A DNA stretch of 64,000 nt from NCBI RefSeq assembly GCF_000423365.1, contig NZ_AUHV01000002.1:915270-979269 (forward strand). The letters are read 5' to 3'. Positions 32,972-40,769 of this stretch are shown here, piece by piece (within the stretch, counting starts at the first letter, position 1; every line of letters starts with the position of its first letter). This stretch comes from Maritalea myrionectae DSM 19524 (GTDB taxonomy: Bacteria; Pseudomonadota; Alphaproteobacteria; Rhizobiales; Devosiaceae). The position numbers and the translations under genes are program-made. The notes under the pieces were generated by a model that searched no databases, was not told the origin of the DNA, and saw only the letters and a list, made by a program, of their open reading frames with translations.

Positions 32972-33879
32972 ATGAGCTAGACCAAAAAGGCGTTTTATGC
33001 GTCGGCCGGGTTTATTGCGATTTGGTTTTCGCCGGCCTGCCGCATATGCCCAAGCTGGGCGAGGAGGTTTATGCCGAAAGCTTTAGCGCACACGCGGGTG
33101 GCGGCGCCTACATCACTGCGGCCTATTTAGCGGCGGCGGAACAACCGACGGATCTATGCGCATTTTTGCCACACGGTCCCATTGGCACCTTTGTGCAGAA
33201 TGATCTGAACAAATCGGGCATCAGCAAGACATATACCGAAGAGGCCGATGCCAGCTGGGGCACGCAGCTCACTGTTGCAATGGCCCTCAATGACGATCGC
33301 GCGTTTTTAACGCGTAGGGGTGGCGCTCCCATTCCTGATAGCTTTGATCGTGCAATCAACGATCCCACCATTCAGCATCTGCACATTGCTGAACTGGCAA
33401 CCTTGCTGGAAGCGCCCACAATTTTGGAACGCGCCAAGCAAGCAGGACTGACCATTTCTTTAGATTGTGCTTGGGATGAAAGCGCGATGGATGCCGGTCA
33501 TGTGCGTGAATTGATTGGCGAAGTGGACCTTTTCTTGCCCAACCTATCCGAATTCCGGCGCGTCTTTGATGTGGCAGGCGAGATCGAGTTTTTTACTTCC
33601 GAAATGAGCAATTGGGCCACAAAAGTTATTGTAAAACGTGGTGCAGATGGCGCTACGCTTTTCCACAAAGCGTATCATATATCAGCGCCTGCACTCCATT
33701 GCGCCATTGTCGACCCCACCGGTGCAGGTGATGCGTTCAATGCGGGGTTCATCACCGCATGGCTTCGAGGTAAATCTGATCAGGAGGCATTGGCTGAAGG
33801 CAATCGCTTCGCCGCCTCGTCCATTAGCTCAATTGGCGGCGCCACTGGTGCAGCAATGATCAAAAAAACCGGCAGCTAG
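32968..33879 (+). CDS. PfkB-family carbohydrate kinase
   Basis: The 303-residue protein is a ribokinase-type enzyme that phosphorylates a sugar or nucleoside-like substrate with ATP. The N-terminal substrate motif HAGGGAYITAAYLA and the C-terminal catalytic signature DPTGAGDAFNAGF are both intact. It starts at a GTG overlapping the ATPase stop and is the last gene of the operon. It probably phosphorylates the sugar released after deacetylation and lyase action. A hairpin 76 bp downstream may end the transcript. The specific substrate cannot be deduced. Confidence 0.88.
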   Translation: MNELDQKGVLCVGRVYCDLVFAGLPHMPKLGEEVYAESFSAHAGGGAYITAAYLAAAEQPTDLCAFLPHGPIGTFVQNDLNKSGISKTYTEEADASWGTQLTVAMALNDDRAFLTRRGGAPIPDSFDRAINDPTIQHLHIAELATLLEAPTILERAKQAGLTISLDCAWDESAMDAGHVRELIGEVDLFLPNLSEFRRVFDVAGEIEFFTSEMSNWATKVIVKRGADGATLFHKAYHISAPALHCAIVDPTGAGDAFNAGFITAWLRGKSDQEALAEGNRFAASSISSIGGATGAAMIKKTGS

Positions 33880-33955
33880 ACAAAATTCTCGCTGCAGTCG
33901 GGGCAAACTCCCACTTGCCACGCTGTGTCGGCTTGGCATCGCGTCTTAATCCATC

Positions 33956-33976
33956 TTGCCCTTGGAGTAAGGGCAA
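33956..33976 (+). terminator. Hairpin downstream of the PfkB-kinase gene
   Basis: Perfect 8-bp arms TTGCCCTT and AAGGGCAA with a 5-base loop. It lies in the 311-bp gap between the kinase and the next regulator gene. No T-tract follows, so it could be Rho-assisted or a processing site. Confidence 0.45.
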
Positions 33977-34117
33977 CACCAGTCTTGTCGATTTCTTTCT
34001 GCTCGTGATAAGAGTGTTGGTACATCGGAACATGTGCCTCTATCAGCAGCATGTCCTCATGCGTTGATCACAAGAAATTCGCTTGGACACATCACCTTCC
34101 CAATTTTGTCGACAGAA

Positions 34118-34130
34118 ATCCATTTTGGAT
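34118..34130. promoter_or_regulatory. Copy 1 of a 13-bp palindrome, upstream of the HTH/solute-binding regulator
   Basis: ATCCATTTTGGAT has perfect ATCCA/TGGAT arms. The identical 13-mer recurs at 37106 and a variant at 40690, all in promoter regions of the same catabolic locus. It lies 61 bp before the GTG start of the regulator, which suggests autoregulation. Apart from this site and the hairpin above, the gap 33880-34190 holds nothing I recognise. Confidence 0.65.
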
Positions 34131-34190
34131 ATTTTTCGACCTATCGCTTGGTCACACAATTTGAGAATGTTCAAAGAGGGAGGACGTATC

Positions 34191-35897
34191 GTGACCAGAG
34201 ACGAACTTATACGCATTTTGGACTTTGCTGATACATCGCGACAGATCTGTTCAGACCGCACCAATCTCGCGGCGCCAGATGCGCGGTGGAACATCATTTC
34301 ATATTCCATGCGTCGACACCTAGAGGGAAAGCTGTTGACGATCACGTCAGCGGCGTCAGCGTCAGGTGTGCCTTATGGCACCGCGATGCGAAGGATTACC
34401 GAGTTGATCGACGAGGAGCTTTTGCATAAGCGCCCAAGATCAAATACTGGCCGCTCGTTCTCGTTGCACCCCACCCGTAAGCTGATCCGTGAATTTGAAT
34501 CTTATGCGTTGCAGCTTAAAGCCCATGTTGGCAAAACATTTGGGTTTGTCCAAAATGATGGCACCGCGAGCGACTTCTTCTTTGGTGGTTCATATATGAC
34601 CGCCAAAATCCTGTCATTTCCCAATGCGATGCGAACTGGCGTTGGATTTGACAAGAAAATAAAGATCCTTTGCTCGCCCGACCCGACTTTTCGAACGCTG
34701 AAGCAAAACGCGCGAACGATCAATGAGCTTTGCGGCACGCAGGTGGAATTCACACTCTTGCCTCTTAATGAGCTTTATGCGGCCATTTTGCAAAATCACG
34801 AATTGGAGCAGTCAGAATTTGATATTGTCAATTTCGATCTACCCTGGCTGGGCAAGTTCGCGCATGATGAGATATTACGCCCCCTTTCAGACCTGATTGA
34901 GAATGAGCGGTATAATTCATCGGACTTTCATACCGCAGCTTGGAAAGGTGGACGATATCAAAATAGGCAATATGGCATTCCCATCCAACCCACCACTGAA
35001 TTGCTTTTCTACCGTTCAGATTTGCTCAATGAAGCCGGTCTCACTCCGCCGCAAACAACTGAAGACGTTTTGCTCGCGGCGCGCACTTTGCATAAATTCC
35101 GCGGCACAACGCCCGGCATCGTGATGAATTACGGCCGTGGTTTGCCGGTGGCGCACACCTTTGTGCAAACCTTGGCGGATTTCGGCCAGCCCATTATCAA
35201 TCTGCAACAGATCGACAATGAATTCGATGTCGATCATATCGAAGGCGAAAATTTTCGCCCAATGATCGATACAGAAGCTGGGCATCGAACGGCAGAGTTT
35301 TTGAAAGCATTGTTGGATTATGCCCATCCGAAAAGCCTCAAATGTTCTTGGGACGAACGGATTGCCATCTTCGCCAATGGCGATGCGGCGATGACCTATG
35401 GTTGGTCCGTGCGGGCAGCGGCCTTTGGCAAAGAGGGCGCAAAGGACATCCACGATAAAATCGGGTTTACGTGCCATCCATCCGTGGAAGGCAAGCCAAT
35501 GGTGTCTCCAATTGGCGGTTTTTGCATGGGCATGCCAGCCAATTTGAGCGATGAGCGACGCCAATCCGCATGGAAAGTCATGGAATATCTGGCACGCCCG
35601 GAAATGATGAAGTGGTATGTGCAAAATGGCAGCCACACCAGCCCTCGCTTTTCGACCAGTGCCGACCCTGAGGTGCAGTCTTTTTCTAAAATGCTGGGTT
35701 ATTTGGACACCATGGAACGTCAGGGGATGACGCAAAACTGGCCCCGCCCTCCTGTGCCTGAAATCAGCGGTATTTTTGAGATTCTTGGCAATGTCATTCA
35801 TCAGATGCTGTTGAAGGATATCACCATTAAACAAGCGCTTTTGACCTGCCAGAATTCGATTGATCATTTGATGCGCGAAAATGGTCGCTATAAATAA
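34191..35897 (+). CDS. Cytoplasmic one-component regulator: winged helix fused to a family 1 solute-binding domain
   Basis: About 568 residues. The N-terminal 110 residues contain a winged helix (TITSAASASGVPYGTAMRRI as recognition region). The rest (about 130-560) matches ABC sugar-binding proteins of family 1: YGIPIQPTTELLFYRSDLLN, AIFANGDAAMTYGWS, SPIGGFCMGMPANLSDERRQ. No signal peptide or membrane helix is present, so the binding domain should work in the cytoplasm as an effector sensor. SgrR, which carries a family 5 solute-binding domain, is a known parallel. The GTG at 34191 follows GGGAGGA; the longer frame would cover the palindrome at 34118. It is followed by an importer whose promoter carries the same palindrome. 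Confidence 0.8.
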   Translation: MTRDELIRILDFADTSRQICSDRTNLAAPDARWNIISYSMRRHLEGKLLTITSAASASGVPYGTAMRRITELIDEELLHKRPRSNTGRSFSLHPTRKLIREFESYALQLKAHVGKTFGFVQNDGTASDFFFGGSYMTAKILSFPNAMRTGVGFDKKIKILCSPDPTFRTLKQNARTINELCGTQVEFTLLPLNELYAAILQNHELEQSEFDIVNFDLPWLGKFAHDEILRPLSDLIENERYNSSDFHTAAWKGGRYQNRQYGIPIQPTTELLFYRSDLLNEAGLTPPQTTEDVLLAARTLHKFRGTTPGIVMNYGRGLPVAHTFVQTLADFGQPIINLQQIDNEFDVDHIEGENFRPMIDTEAGHRTAEFLKALLDYAHPKSLKCSWDERIAIFANGDAAMTYGWSVRAAAFGKEGAKDIHDKIGFTCHPSVEGKPMVSPIGGFCMGMPANLSDERRQSAWKVMEYLARPEMMKWYVQNGSHTSPRFSTSADPEVQSFSKMLGYLDTMERQGMTQNWPRPPVPEISGIFEILGNVIHQMLLKDITIKQALLTCQNSIDHLMRENGRYK

Positions 35898-35926
35898 AAA
35901 GCCCGCAATCGTTTAAGATTGCGGGC
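35894..35926 (-). terminator. Intrinsic terminator for the binding-protein gene
   Basis: A perfect 10-bp stem GCCCGCAATC/GATTGCGGGC with a 6-base loop (35901-35926). On the minus strand it is followed by TTTTTATTTA. It ends the minus-strand binding-protein gene and may also stop the convergent regulator transcript. Confidence 0.85.
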
Positions 35927-35953
35927 CCTATTAAGTGACATTTTAAATGTCGC

Positions 35954-36955
35954 TTACCAGCTAGGACGCTCGAACTCATCCACATTTTCTGGTGTTACTT
36001 TCGGTGTTTCAATACCTTGTAGCGGTGGCACCTCAATGCCATTCGCAATTTTGATTGCCGTTTGAATGGCAAGGATGGCATCATCAACAGGTGATTGCTT
36101 GTTAGAGCCAGAGTGCCAGCCCTCTTTCATGGCGTCCCAACCTTCACCAAACTGGTTACAGGTTACGACTTTCACCTCACCCGGTGCTTTGCCCGCACCT
36201 TGAAGTGCACTAATCACACCAAGGCCCATGCCATCATCAAAGGCATAAACGCCGTCGATTTCATCACCAAACTGGGTCAGGAATGTTTCCATCACCGTTT
36301 GGGCTTTCTCGCGGTTCCATTCAGCGGTTTGGCTGGCCAAGATATTGATGTCCGGATAGGAGTCGGCCATTTTATCTAGGAAGCAGTTTTTGCGTAGAAT
36401 GGACACGGTGTAACCCGGCGTACCTTCCACAACCACAATGTCACCTTTGCCGCCAAGCGACTCGGCCAACATCTCAGCTGATTGCTCCGCCTGTGCGCAG
36501 TCATCCGGGCCGGTATGCCCTGCAATATAGCGACGCCCCGCTTCGCCGATGGGAGAATTCGACGTGATAACCGGGATGCCATTGCGTGATGCCTGACGGA
36601 TCGCAGGGATCAATGCATTTTGTGATGTTGGCCAAACCACCAGGGCGTCAATCGGCTGTGATGACATGTCTTGGATTTGGTCAAATTGTGTTGCGGGGTC
36701 GCCTTGTGGGTCCAACACAATGGCTTGGATGCCAAGCTCTTTTGTGTAGCTTTCAGCGGTTTCCGCATATTTTGCTTGGTAGGCATTAGAGCCTGGGTAA
36801 AGCACGGTGATACCGATGCGTGTTTCAGCCAATGGTTTTTTCAGTTCGCCACCCAACCAGTCTGGAGCGTCCTGCGCCATGGCCAAGCCAGTGGCGCTGG
36901 CCATTAAAACCACGCTTGCGACCGTAAGCTTGATCGATTTGATCATGCTGTTCAT
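35954..36955 (-). CDS. Periplasmic sugar-binding protein, ribose type
   Basis: The 333-residue protein has a signal peptide (MNSMIKSIKLTVASVVLMAS to about AMAQ) and a Peripla_BP_4-type two-lobe body, with ITVLYPGSNAYQAKY and PVITSNSPIGEAGRRYIAGH as binding-cleft segments. The start is well supported by AGGAGGAAG. It is transcribed alone, divergent from its permease/ATPase genes, and has its own terminator, so its expression can be set independently. Several conserved cysteines (DDCAQ, RKNCF, VTCNQF) are unusual for the family and might form a disulphide. The ligand is unknown. Confidence 0.88.
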   Translation of the reverse strand: MNSMIKSIKLTVASVVLMASATGLAMAQDAPDWLGGELKKPLAETRIGITVLYPGSNAYQAKYAETAESYTKELGIQAIVLDPQGDPATQFDQIQDMSSQPIDALVVWPTSQNALIPAIRQASRNGIPVITSNSPIGEAGRRYIAGHTGPDDCAQAEQSAEMLAESLGGKGDIVVVEGTPGYTVSILRKNCFLDKMADSYPDINILASQTAEWNREKAQTVMETFLTQFGDEIDGVYAFDDGMGLGVISALQGAGKAPGEVKVVTCNQFGEGWDAMKEGWHSGSNKQSPVDDAILAIQTAIKIANGIEVPPLQGIETPKVTPENVDEFERPSW

Positions 36956-37057
36956 ATTTCTTCCTCCTCATTGATGCACAACTGACGTTGAGAAATAGCT
37001 CTCTTGCCAATCCGGTTAATTGGACGATTTGTGCATTTGAAAAACAACGACCCTGAT

Positions 37058-37070
37058 ATCCAAATCTGAC
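37058..37070. promoter_or_regulatory. Half-palindrome in the divergent importer promoter
   Basis: ATCCAAATCTGAC matches the left half of the palindrome at 40690 (ATCCAAATC), but its right arm is degenerate. It lies about 103 bp upstream of the minus-strand binding-protein gene and could be a secondary site for the HTH/solute-binding regulator. Confidence 0.35.
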
Positions 37071-37105
37071 AATTGGCCAGAACCACCCATCAAACGGCAA
37101 TAAAT

Positions 37106-37118
37106 ATCCATTTTGGAT
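37106..37118. promoter_or_regulatory. Copy 2 of the 13-bp palindrome, upstream of the permease genes
   Basis: ATCCATTTTGGAT, identical to the copy at 34118. It lies 84 bp before the first permease start and 151 bp before the binding-protein start in the divergent promoter region. Probable operator of the HTH/solute-binding regulator. Confidence 0.65.
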
Positions 37119-37201
37119 GAACGACCGCTGTTCTCCCGCGTCTAATTGCGTCAGTTTACAATAAATGCTTGTCAGGCAAAGCGTGGAGGAGAGATTTGCC
37201 T

Positions 37202-38158
37202 ATGTTCAAGCAGGATATGACCGCCCTACTCAGGCGACACGGTCTCTTATTCGCATTCGGCATATTTCTCGCCGGGGTTGCGCTCACCACAGACACCTTT
37301 TTAACCGTTGGCAATTTTCTCGACGTGATCCGTCAGGTGTCGATAACAGGCATGATCGCAATCGGGGTGACCTTTGTTGTCATTACTGGGCGCTTTGACC
37401 TTTCCGTTGGGTCCATGCTTACGTTTTTGACGGTGATTGTTGTTGACCAACACAATGTGTCAGGCCCCTTTATGGCCATTATATATGTGATGATTGGCGG
37501 CATCGTCATCGGCGCAATCAATGGGTTGCTTATTGGCTTTATCGGCCTGAATGCCCTCATCGTTACGCTCGCCATGCTGTCATTCCTACAAGGCCTGACT
37601 TTGTTTTATTCCGGCGGCGCCAATGTGAATGTCCAAAACGCGCAGAATACTTGGTTTGCCTTTTTCGGGCGGGCCGATTTATTCGGAATTCCTGTTCCAG
37701 CGCTTATTTTCATTCTCACGGCGATTGTGGCCAGCTTTGTGCTGACGCGCACAACATTTGGGCGGCAAATCTTTGCGGTGGGTGGCAATGAAACGGCCAG
37801 CAAATTCTCCGGTATTGATACGCGTAAAACGATTTTCTTTGCTTACATTCTGTCCGGCCTAACCACTGCGTTGGCCGCCATTATTATGGGCAGCCGGGTT
37901 ATGGGCGCGCAAAACACCATTGGCCAGGGATACGAGCTTACCGTGCTTGCAGGCATTATTCTCGGTGGCACCTCATTGCTTGGCGGCTCTGGCGGCATTT
38001 GGCGCACCATTCTCGGCATCACCATGCTGGGCTTTATTCAAAACGGCCTGCTTCTGCTCGGATATCCCTATTATGTTCAATGGCTTGTCACCTGGGTTGT
38101 GATCATCCTCGCAGTATGGATTGATCTTGGTGCGAAGCGTGGAAAGGTGTTTGCATAA
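37202..38158 (+). CDS. Ribose-type ABC permease 1
   Basis: This membrane protein of the RbsC family has about 318 residues and eight or more hydrophobic helices. Family landmarks are VVITGRFDLSVGSMLTFLTV and FAVGGNETASKFSGI. The ATG at 37202 is chosen because GGAGGAGAG lies 9-17 bp before it; an upstream TTG would overlap this site. The stop is adjacent to the second permease start. Two different permeases in one operon point to a heterodimeric channel. Confidence 0.9.
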   Translation: MFKQDMTALLRRHGLLFAFGIFLAGVALTTDTFLTVGNFLDVIRQVSITGMIAIGVTFVVITGRFDLSVGSMLTFLTVIVVDQHNVSGPFMAIIYVMIGGIVIGAINGLLIGFIGLNALIVTLAMLSFLQGLTLFYSGGANVNVQNAQNTWFAFFGRADLFGIPVPALIFILTAIVASFVLTRTTFGRQIFAVGGNETASKFSGIDTRKTIFFAYILSGLTTALAAIIMGSRVMGAQNTIGQGYELTVLAGIILGGTSLLGGSGGIWRTILGITMLGFIQNGLLLLGYPYYVQWLVTWVVIILAVWIDLGAKRGKVFA

Positions 38159-39133
38159 ATGTCTACTCCCAACAAAATCTCCTTTCTCGCTCCCATTAAA
38201 AACTGGCTGCTGCGCAACCATATTTGGGTGTTCTTTCTGGTGGTGTTTGGCGCGTTTTCTCTCGCTTCGCCCTATTTCTTGACGGTAAATAATCTGAGCA
38301 ATGTCCTCACCCAGTCTGCCTTTATCGGCATTTTGGCCATCGGCATGACCTTGGTGATGATCAATGGTGAAATCGATCTGTCGGTCGGTGCGGTTTTGGC
38401 TTTGGCCAGCGCGTTGGCCATTGGCCTGCAAGATTCGATTGGTGTTTGGCCCGCCGTGTTTTGCGGCTTGCTCTCCGGTGTGGCGCTTGGTGCCTTAAAC
38501 GGCACCATTATCGCCCTCTCCGGCATTCACTCCTTTATCGTGACCTTGGGGGCGCTGATTGGCGTGCGGGGCCTGGTGTTCATTTACACTGGCGAAGATG
38601 CACTGATGGTCAGCGACTTTTCCTACACTGAATATCCCGAGATTTATCTCGGCCCCCTCTCCATCACCGCGATGATCTTTTTGGGGCTGGCTTTTCTGTT
38701 TCAATGGATTTTGACCTCCACGCGACATGGTCGCGAAGCCTATTCGGTGGGCGATAATATTGAAGCGGCACATGATGCAGGCATCAATGTAAAGCGCAAC
38801 AAGATCATCAATTTCACCATTTGCGGCGGACTGGCCGCAGTTGCAGGCATCTTGCTGTCCATGCGTTTAGGCACAGCCGAGCCAAATGCGGGGAAGATTT
38901 GGGAGTTGTGGACCATTATCGCTGTTGTGCTGGGCGGTGTGCGGCTCACTGGCGGCTATGGCACTTTATGGATGACCATTGGCGGGGTGTTGACCCTGGC
39001 GGTTATGCGCAATGGCCTACGCCTTCTGAGCACTCCTAATTATGTGGAACTGATGGTTATGGGTGCAGTGCTTATTATGGCGTTGCTGCTTGATCACTTT
39101 TTGTCTGGCATCTCACGGAAGAAAACGTCATGA
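38159..39133 (+). CDS. Ribose-type ABC permease 2
   Basis: The 324-residue membrane protein is a paralogue of permease 1, with the same family landmarks (GMTLVMINGEIDLSVGAVLA, YSVGDNIEAAHDAGI). It starts immediately after the permease 1 stop, and its own stop overlaps the ATPase start (ATGA). Rhamnose, autoinducer-2 and erythritol-type importers have similar double-permease layouts. The two permeases presumably form the translocation pathway together. Confidence 0.9.
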   Translation: MSTPNKISFLAPIKNWLLRNHIWVFFLVVFGAFSLASPYFLTVNNLSNVLTQSAFIGILAIGMTLVMINGEIDLSVGAVLALASALAIGLQDSIGVWPAVFCGLLSGVALGALNGTIIALSGIHSFIVTLGALIGVRGLVFIYTGEDALMVSDFSYTEYPEIYLGPLSITAMIFLGLAFLFQWILTSTRHGREAYSVGDNIEAAHDAGINVKRNKIINFTICGGLAAVAGILLSMRLGTAEPNAGKIWELWTIIAVVLGGVRLTGGYGTLWMTIGGVLTLAVMRNGLRLLSTPNYVELMVMGAVLIMALLLDHFLSGISRKKTS

Positions 39134-40623
39134 CCCAGAACACAACACTTTTAGAGCTACAGGGCATCACCAAAACATTCCCCGGCGTCAAAGCGCTCGA
39201 CAATGTGAGCTTGGATGTGAAGCAAGGCGAAGTGCTGGCCCTAGTGGGCGAAAACGGCGCTGGCAAATCCACATTGATGAAGGTGCTCGCTGGGCTTTAC
39301 ACCGCGGAACAAGGCAGCATCAAATATTTGGGAAAAGAGATGCAAGTGCACTCGCCGCTTGATGCGCGGCTTAAGGGTATTTTGCTGATCCATCAGGAAC
39401 TTTCCCTATCCCCTGAGCTGTCCGTGGCTGAGAATATCTATCTCGGTGCGTGGCCAACCAATCGGTTTGGCTTGCTGCAAAAAAGAAAGCTGCGCAAGCA
39501 GACGCAGCAGGCATTGGAAGCACTTGGCTGTGACTTTGCGCCCGATGATCGCGTTGGCCAATTGTCCATCGCGCGCCAACAGATGGTGGAGATTGCCCGC
39601 GCTCAGGCGTTCAACGCCAATATTGTGATTTTTGATGAGCCCACTGCCTCCCTTACAGACAATGAAAAAGCCCAGCTTTTCGAAACCATTGAGGATCTAC
39701 GTTCTCGCGGCAAAGGCATCATTTACATCTCGCACAAAATGGATGAGATCTTTGAAATCACTGATCGCATCACTATTTTGCGCGATGGCCAAGTGCAAGG
39801 CACCAAAATTACTGCGGATACGAGCGTTGATGAAATCACCCGGGCAATGATCGGGCGCGACCTCGACACCTATTTCCATCGCGCCAAAGAAAATTTTGGC
39901 GAGGATGTGCTGGCGATAGACGGTTTGAGTGCTGATGGTCTGTTCAGCGACGTCAGTTTTTCGGTGAAATCCGGCGAAGTGCTTGGCCTTTATGGCCTGG
40001 TGGGCGCTGGTCGATCCGAGGTGGTTGAAACCATTTTCGGCATTCGCAAGGCCCAAAGCGGCAGGATCATATGGAAGGGACGCGAGATTTCTCACCCCAC
40101 GCCGGCTGAGGCCATTGAACTCGGCATCGCCTTGGTGCCCGAAAGCAGAAAAGAACAGGGCTTGGTTCTGGGCATGGGCGGACGTGAAAACATCACGCTG
40201 CCGCACCTTCACTTCTTTTCTACTTTGAGCGTGATGTCGAAAGAAAAAGAGCTCGAAACCTACGAGCAGTTTCAACAGGCGCTTGATATCAAAACCACGG
40301 GCCCCGAACAGCCTGTTGCCAAACTGTCAGGGGGCAACCAGCAAAAGTTTGTTCTGGCAAAATGGCTATGCTCAAGCCCCAATCTTATCATTTTGGATGA
40401 GCCAACGCGTGGCATTGATGTGGGATCAAAATCGTCCATTCACGAGCTGATCGCCAATTTGGCGGAACAGGGCTTGGCGGTGATCGTTATTTCTTCGGAA
40501 ATGCCTGAAGTGCTTGGCGTGAGCCACCGCGTACTCGCCATGGCGAATGGCCGGATTGTGGGCAGTTTTTCTGGGCAAAACCAAACAGAAGAGAACCTGA
40601 TTTCTGCTGTCTCCAAAACCTAA
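39130..40623 (+). CDS. Ribose-type sugar ABC transporter double ATPase
   Basis: The 497-residue protein has two ABC domains. Domain 1 carries Walker A GENGAGKST and NIVIFDEPTASLT. Domain 2 carries a degenerate P-loop (GLVGAGRSEV) with LSGGNQQKFVLAKW and LIILDEPTRGIDVG. This asymmetry is normal for RbsA/MglA proteins. It ends the importer transcript, with a strong terminator 26 bp later. Together with the divergent binding protein it makes a complete importer. Confidence 0.93.
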   Translation: MTQNTTLLELQGITKTFPGVKALDNVSLDVKQGEVLALVGENGAGKSTLMKVLAGLYTAEQGSIKYLGKEMQVHSPLDARLKGILLIHQELSLSPELSVAENIYLGAWPTNRFGLLQKRKLRKQTQQALEALGCDFAPDDRVGQLSIARQQMVEIARAQAFNANIVIFDEPTASLTDNEKAQLFETIEDLRSRGKGIIYISHKMDEIFEITDRITILRDGQVQGTKITADTSVDEITRAMIGRDLDTYFHRAKENFGEDVLAIDGLSADGLFSDVSFSVKSGEVLGLYGLVGAGRSEVVETIFGIRKAQSGRIIWKGREISHPTPAEAIELGIALVPESRKEQGLVLGMGGRENITLPHLHFFSTLSVMSKEKELETYEQFQQALDIKTTGPEQPVAKLSGGNQQKFVLAKWLCSSPNLIILDEPTRGIDVGSKSSIHELIANLAEQGLAVIVISSEMPEVLGVSHRVLAMANGRIVGSFSGQNQTEENLISAVSKT

Positions 40624-40649
40624 CCTCGCACAACCCTCTGTGTGAACTT

Positions 40650-40686
40650 GGGCGGGCAATCACCAATGGTGTTGTCCGCCCTTTTT
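40650..40686 (+). terminator. Intrinsic terminator of the ribose-type importer
   Basis: GGGCGG (40650-40655) pairs with CCGCCC (40676-40681). The inner complementary segments CACCA/TGGTG extend the stem, and TTTTT follows. It separates the importer genes from the oxidoreductase operon. Confidence 0.85.
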
Positions 40687-40689
40687 ATT

Positions 40690-40702
40690 ATCCAAATCGG
40701 AT
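40690..40702. promoter_or_regulatory. Copy 3 (variant) of the 13-bp palindrome, upstream of the oxidoreductase operon
   Basis: ATCCAAATCGGAT, embedded in the longer inverted repeat TTATCC-AAATC-GGATAA (40688-40704). It matches 10 of 13 positions of the copies at 34118 and 37106. It lies 67 bp before the GMC oxidoreductase start, which links that operon to the HTH/solute-binding regulator. Confidence 0.65.
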
Positions 40703-40769
40703 AACTGCGCGATAGGCGCGTTTTGGGCGAAATGTCATCATCGCCAAAAGACAGTTTTTGGAGTTTTAT

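Noticed and set aside
34083-34190. N-terminal extension of the winged-helix/solute-binding regulator
   Set aside because: It covers the 13-bp palindrome and lacks a ribosome binding site, whereas GTG 34191 has GGGAGGA upstream.
35016-35867. 283-residue minus-strand frame opposite the regulator gene
   Set aside because: Histidine-rich, arginine-rich shadow sequence without a domain; the plus-strand gene is clearly real.
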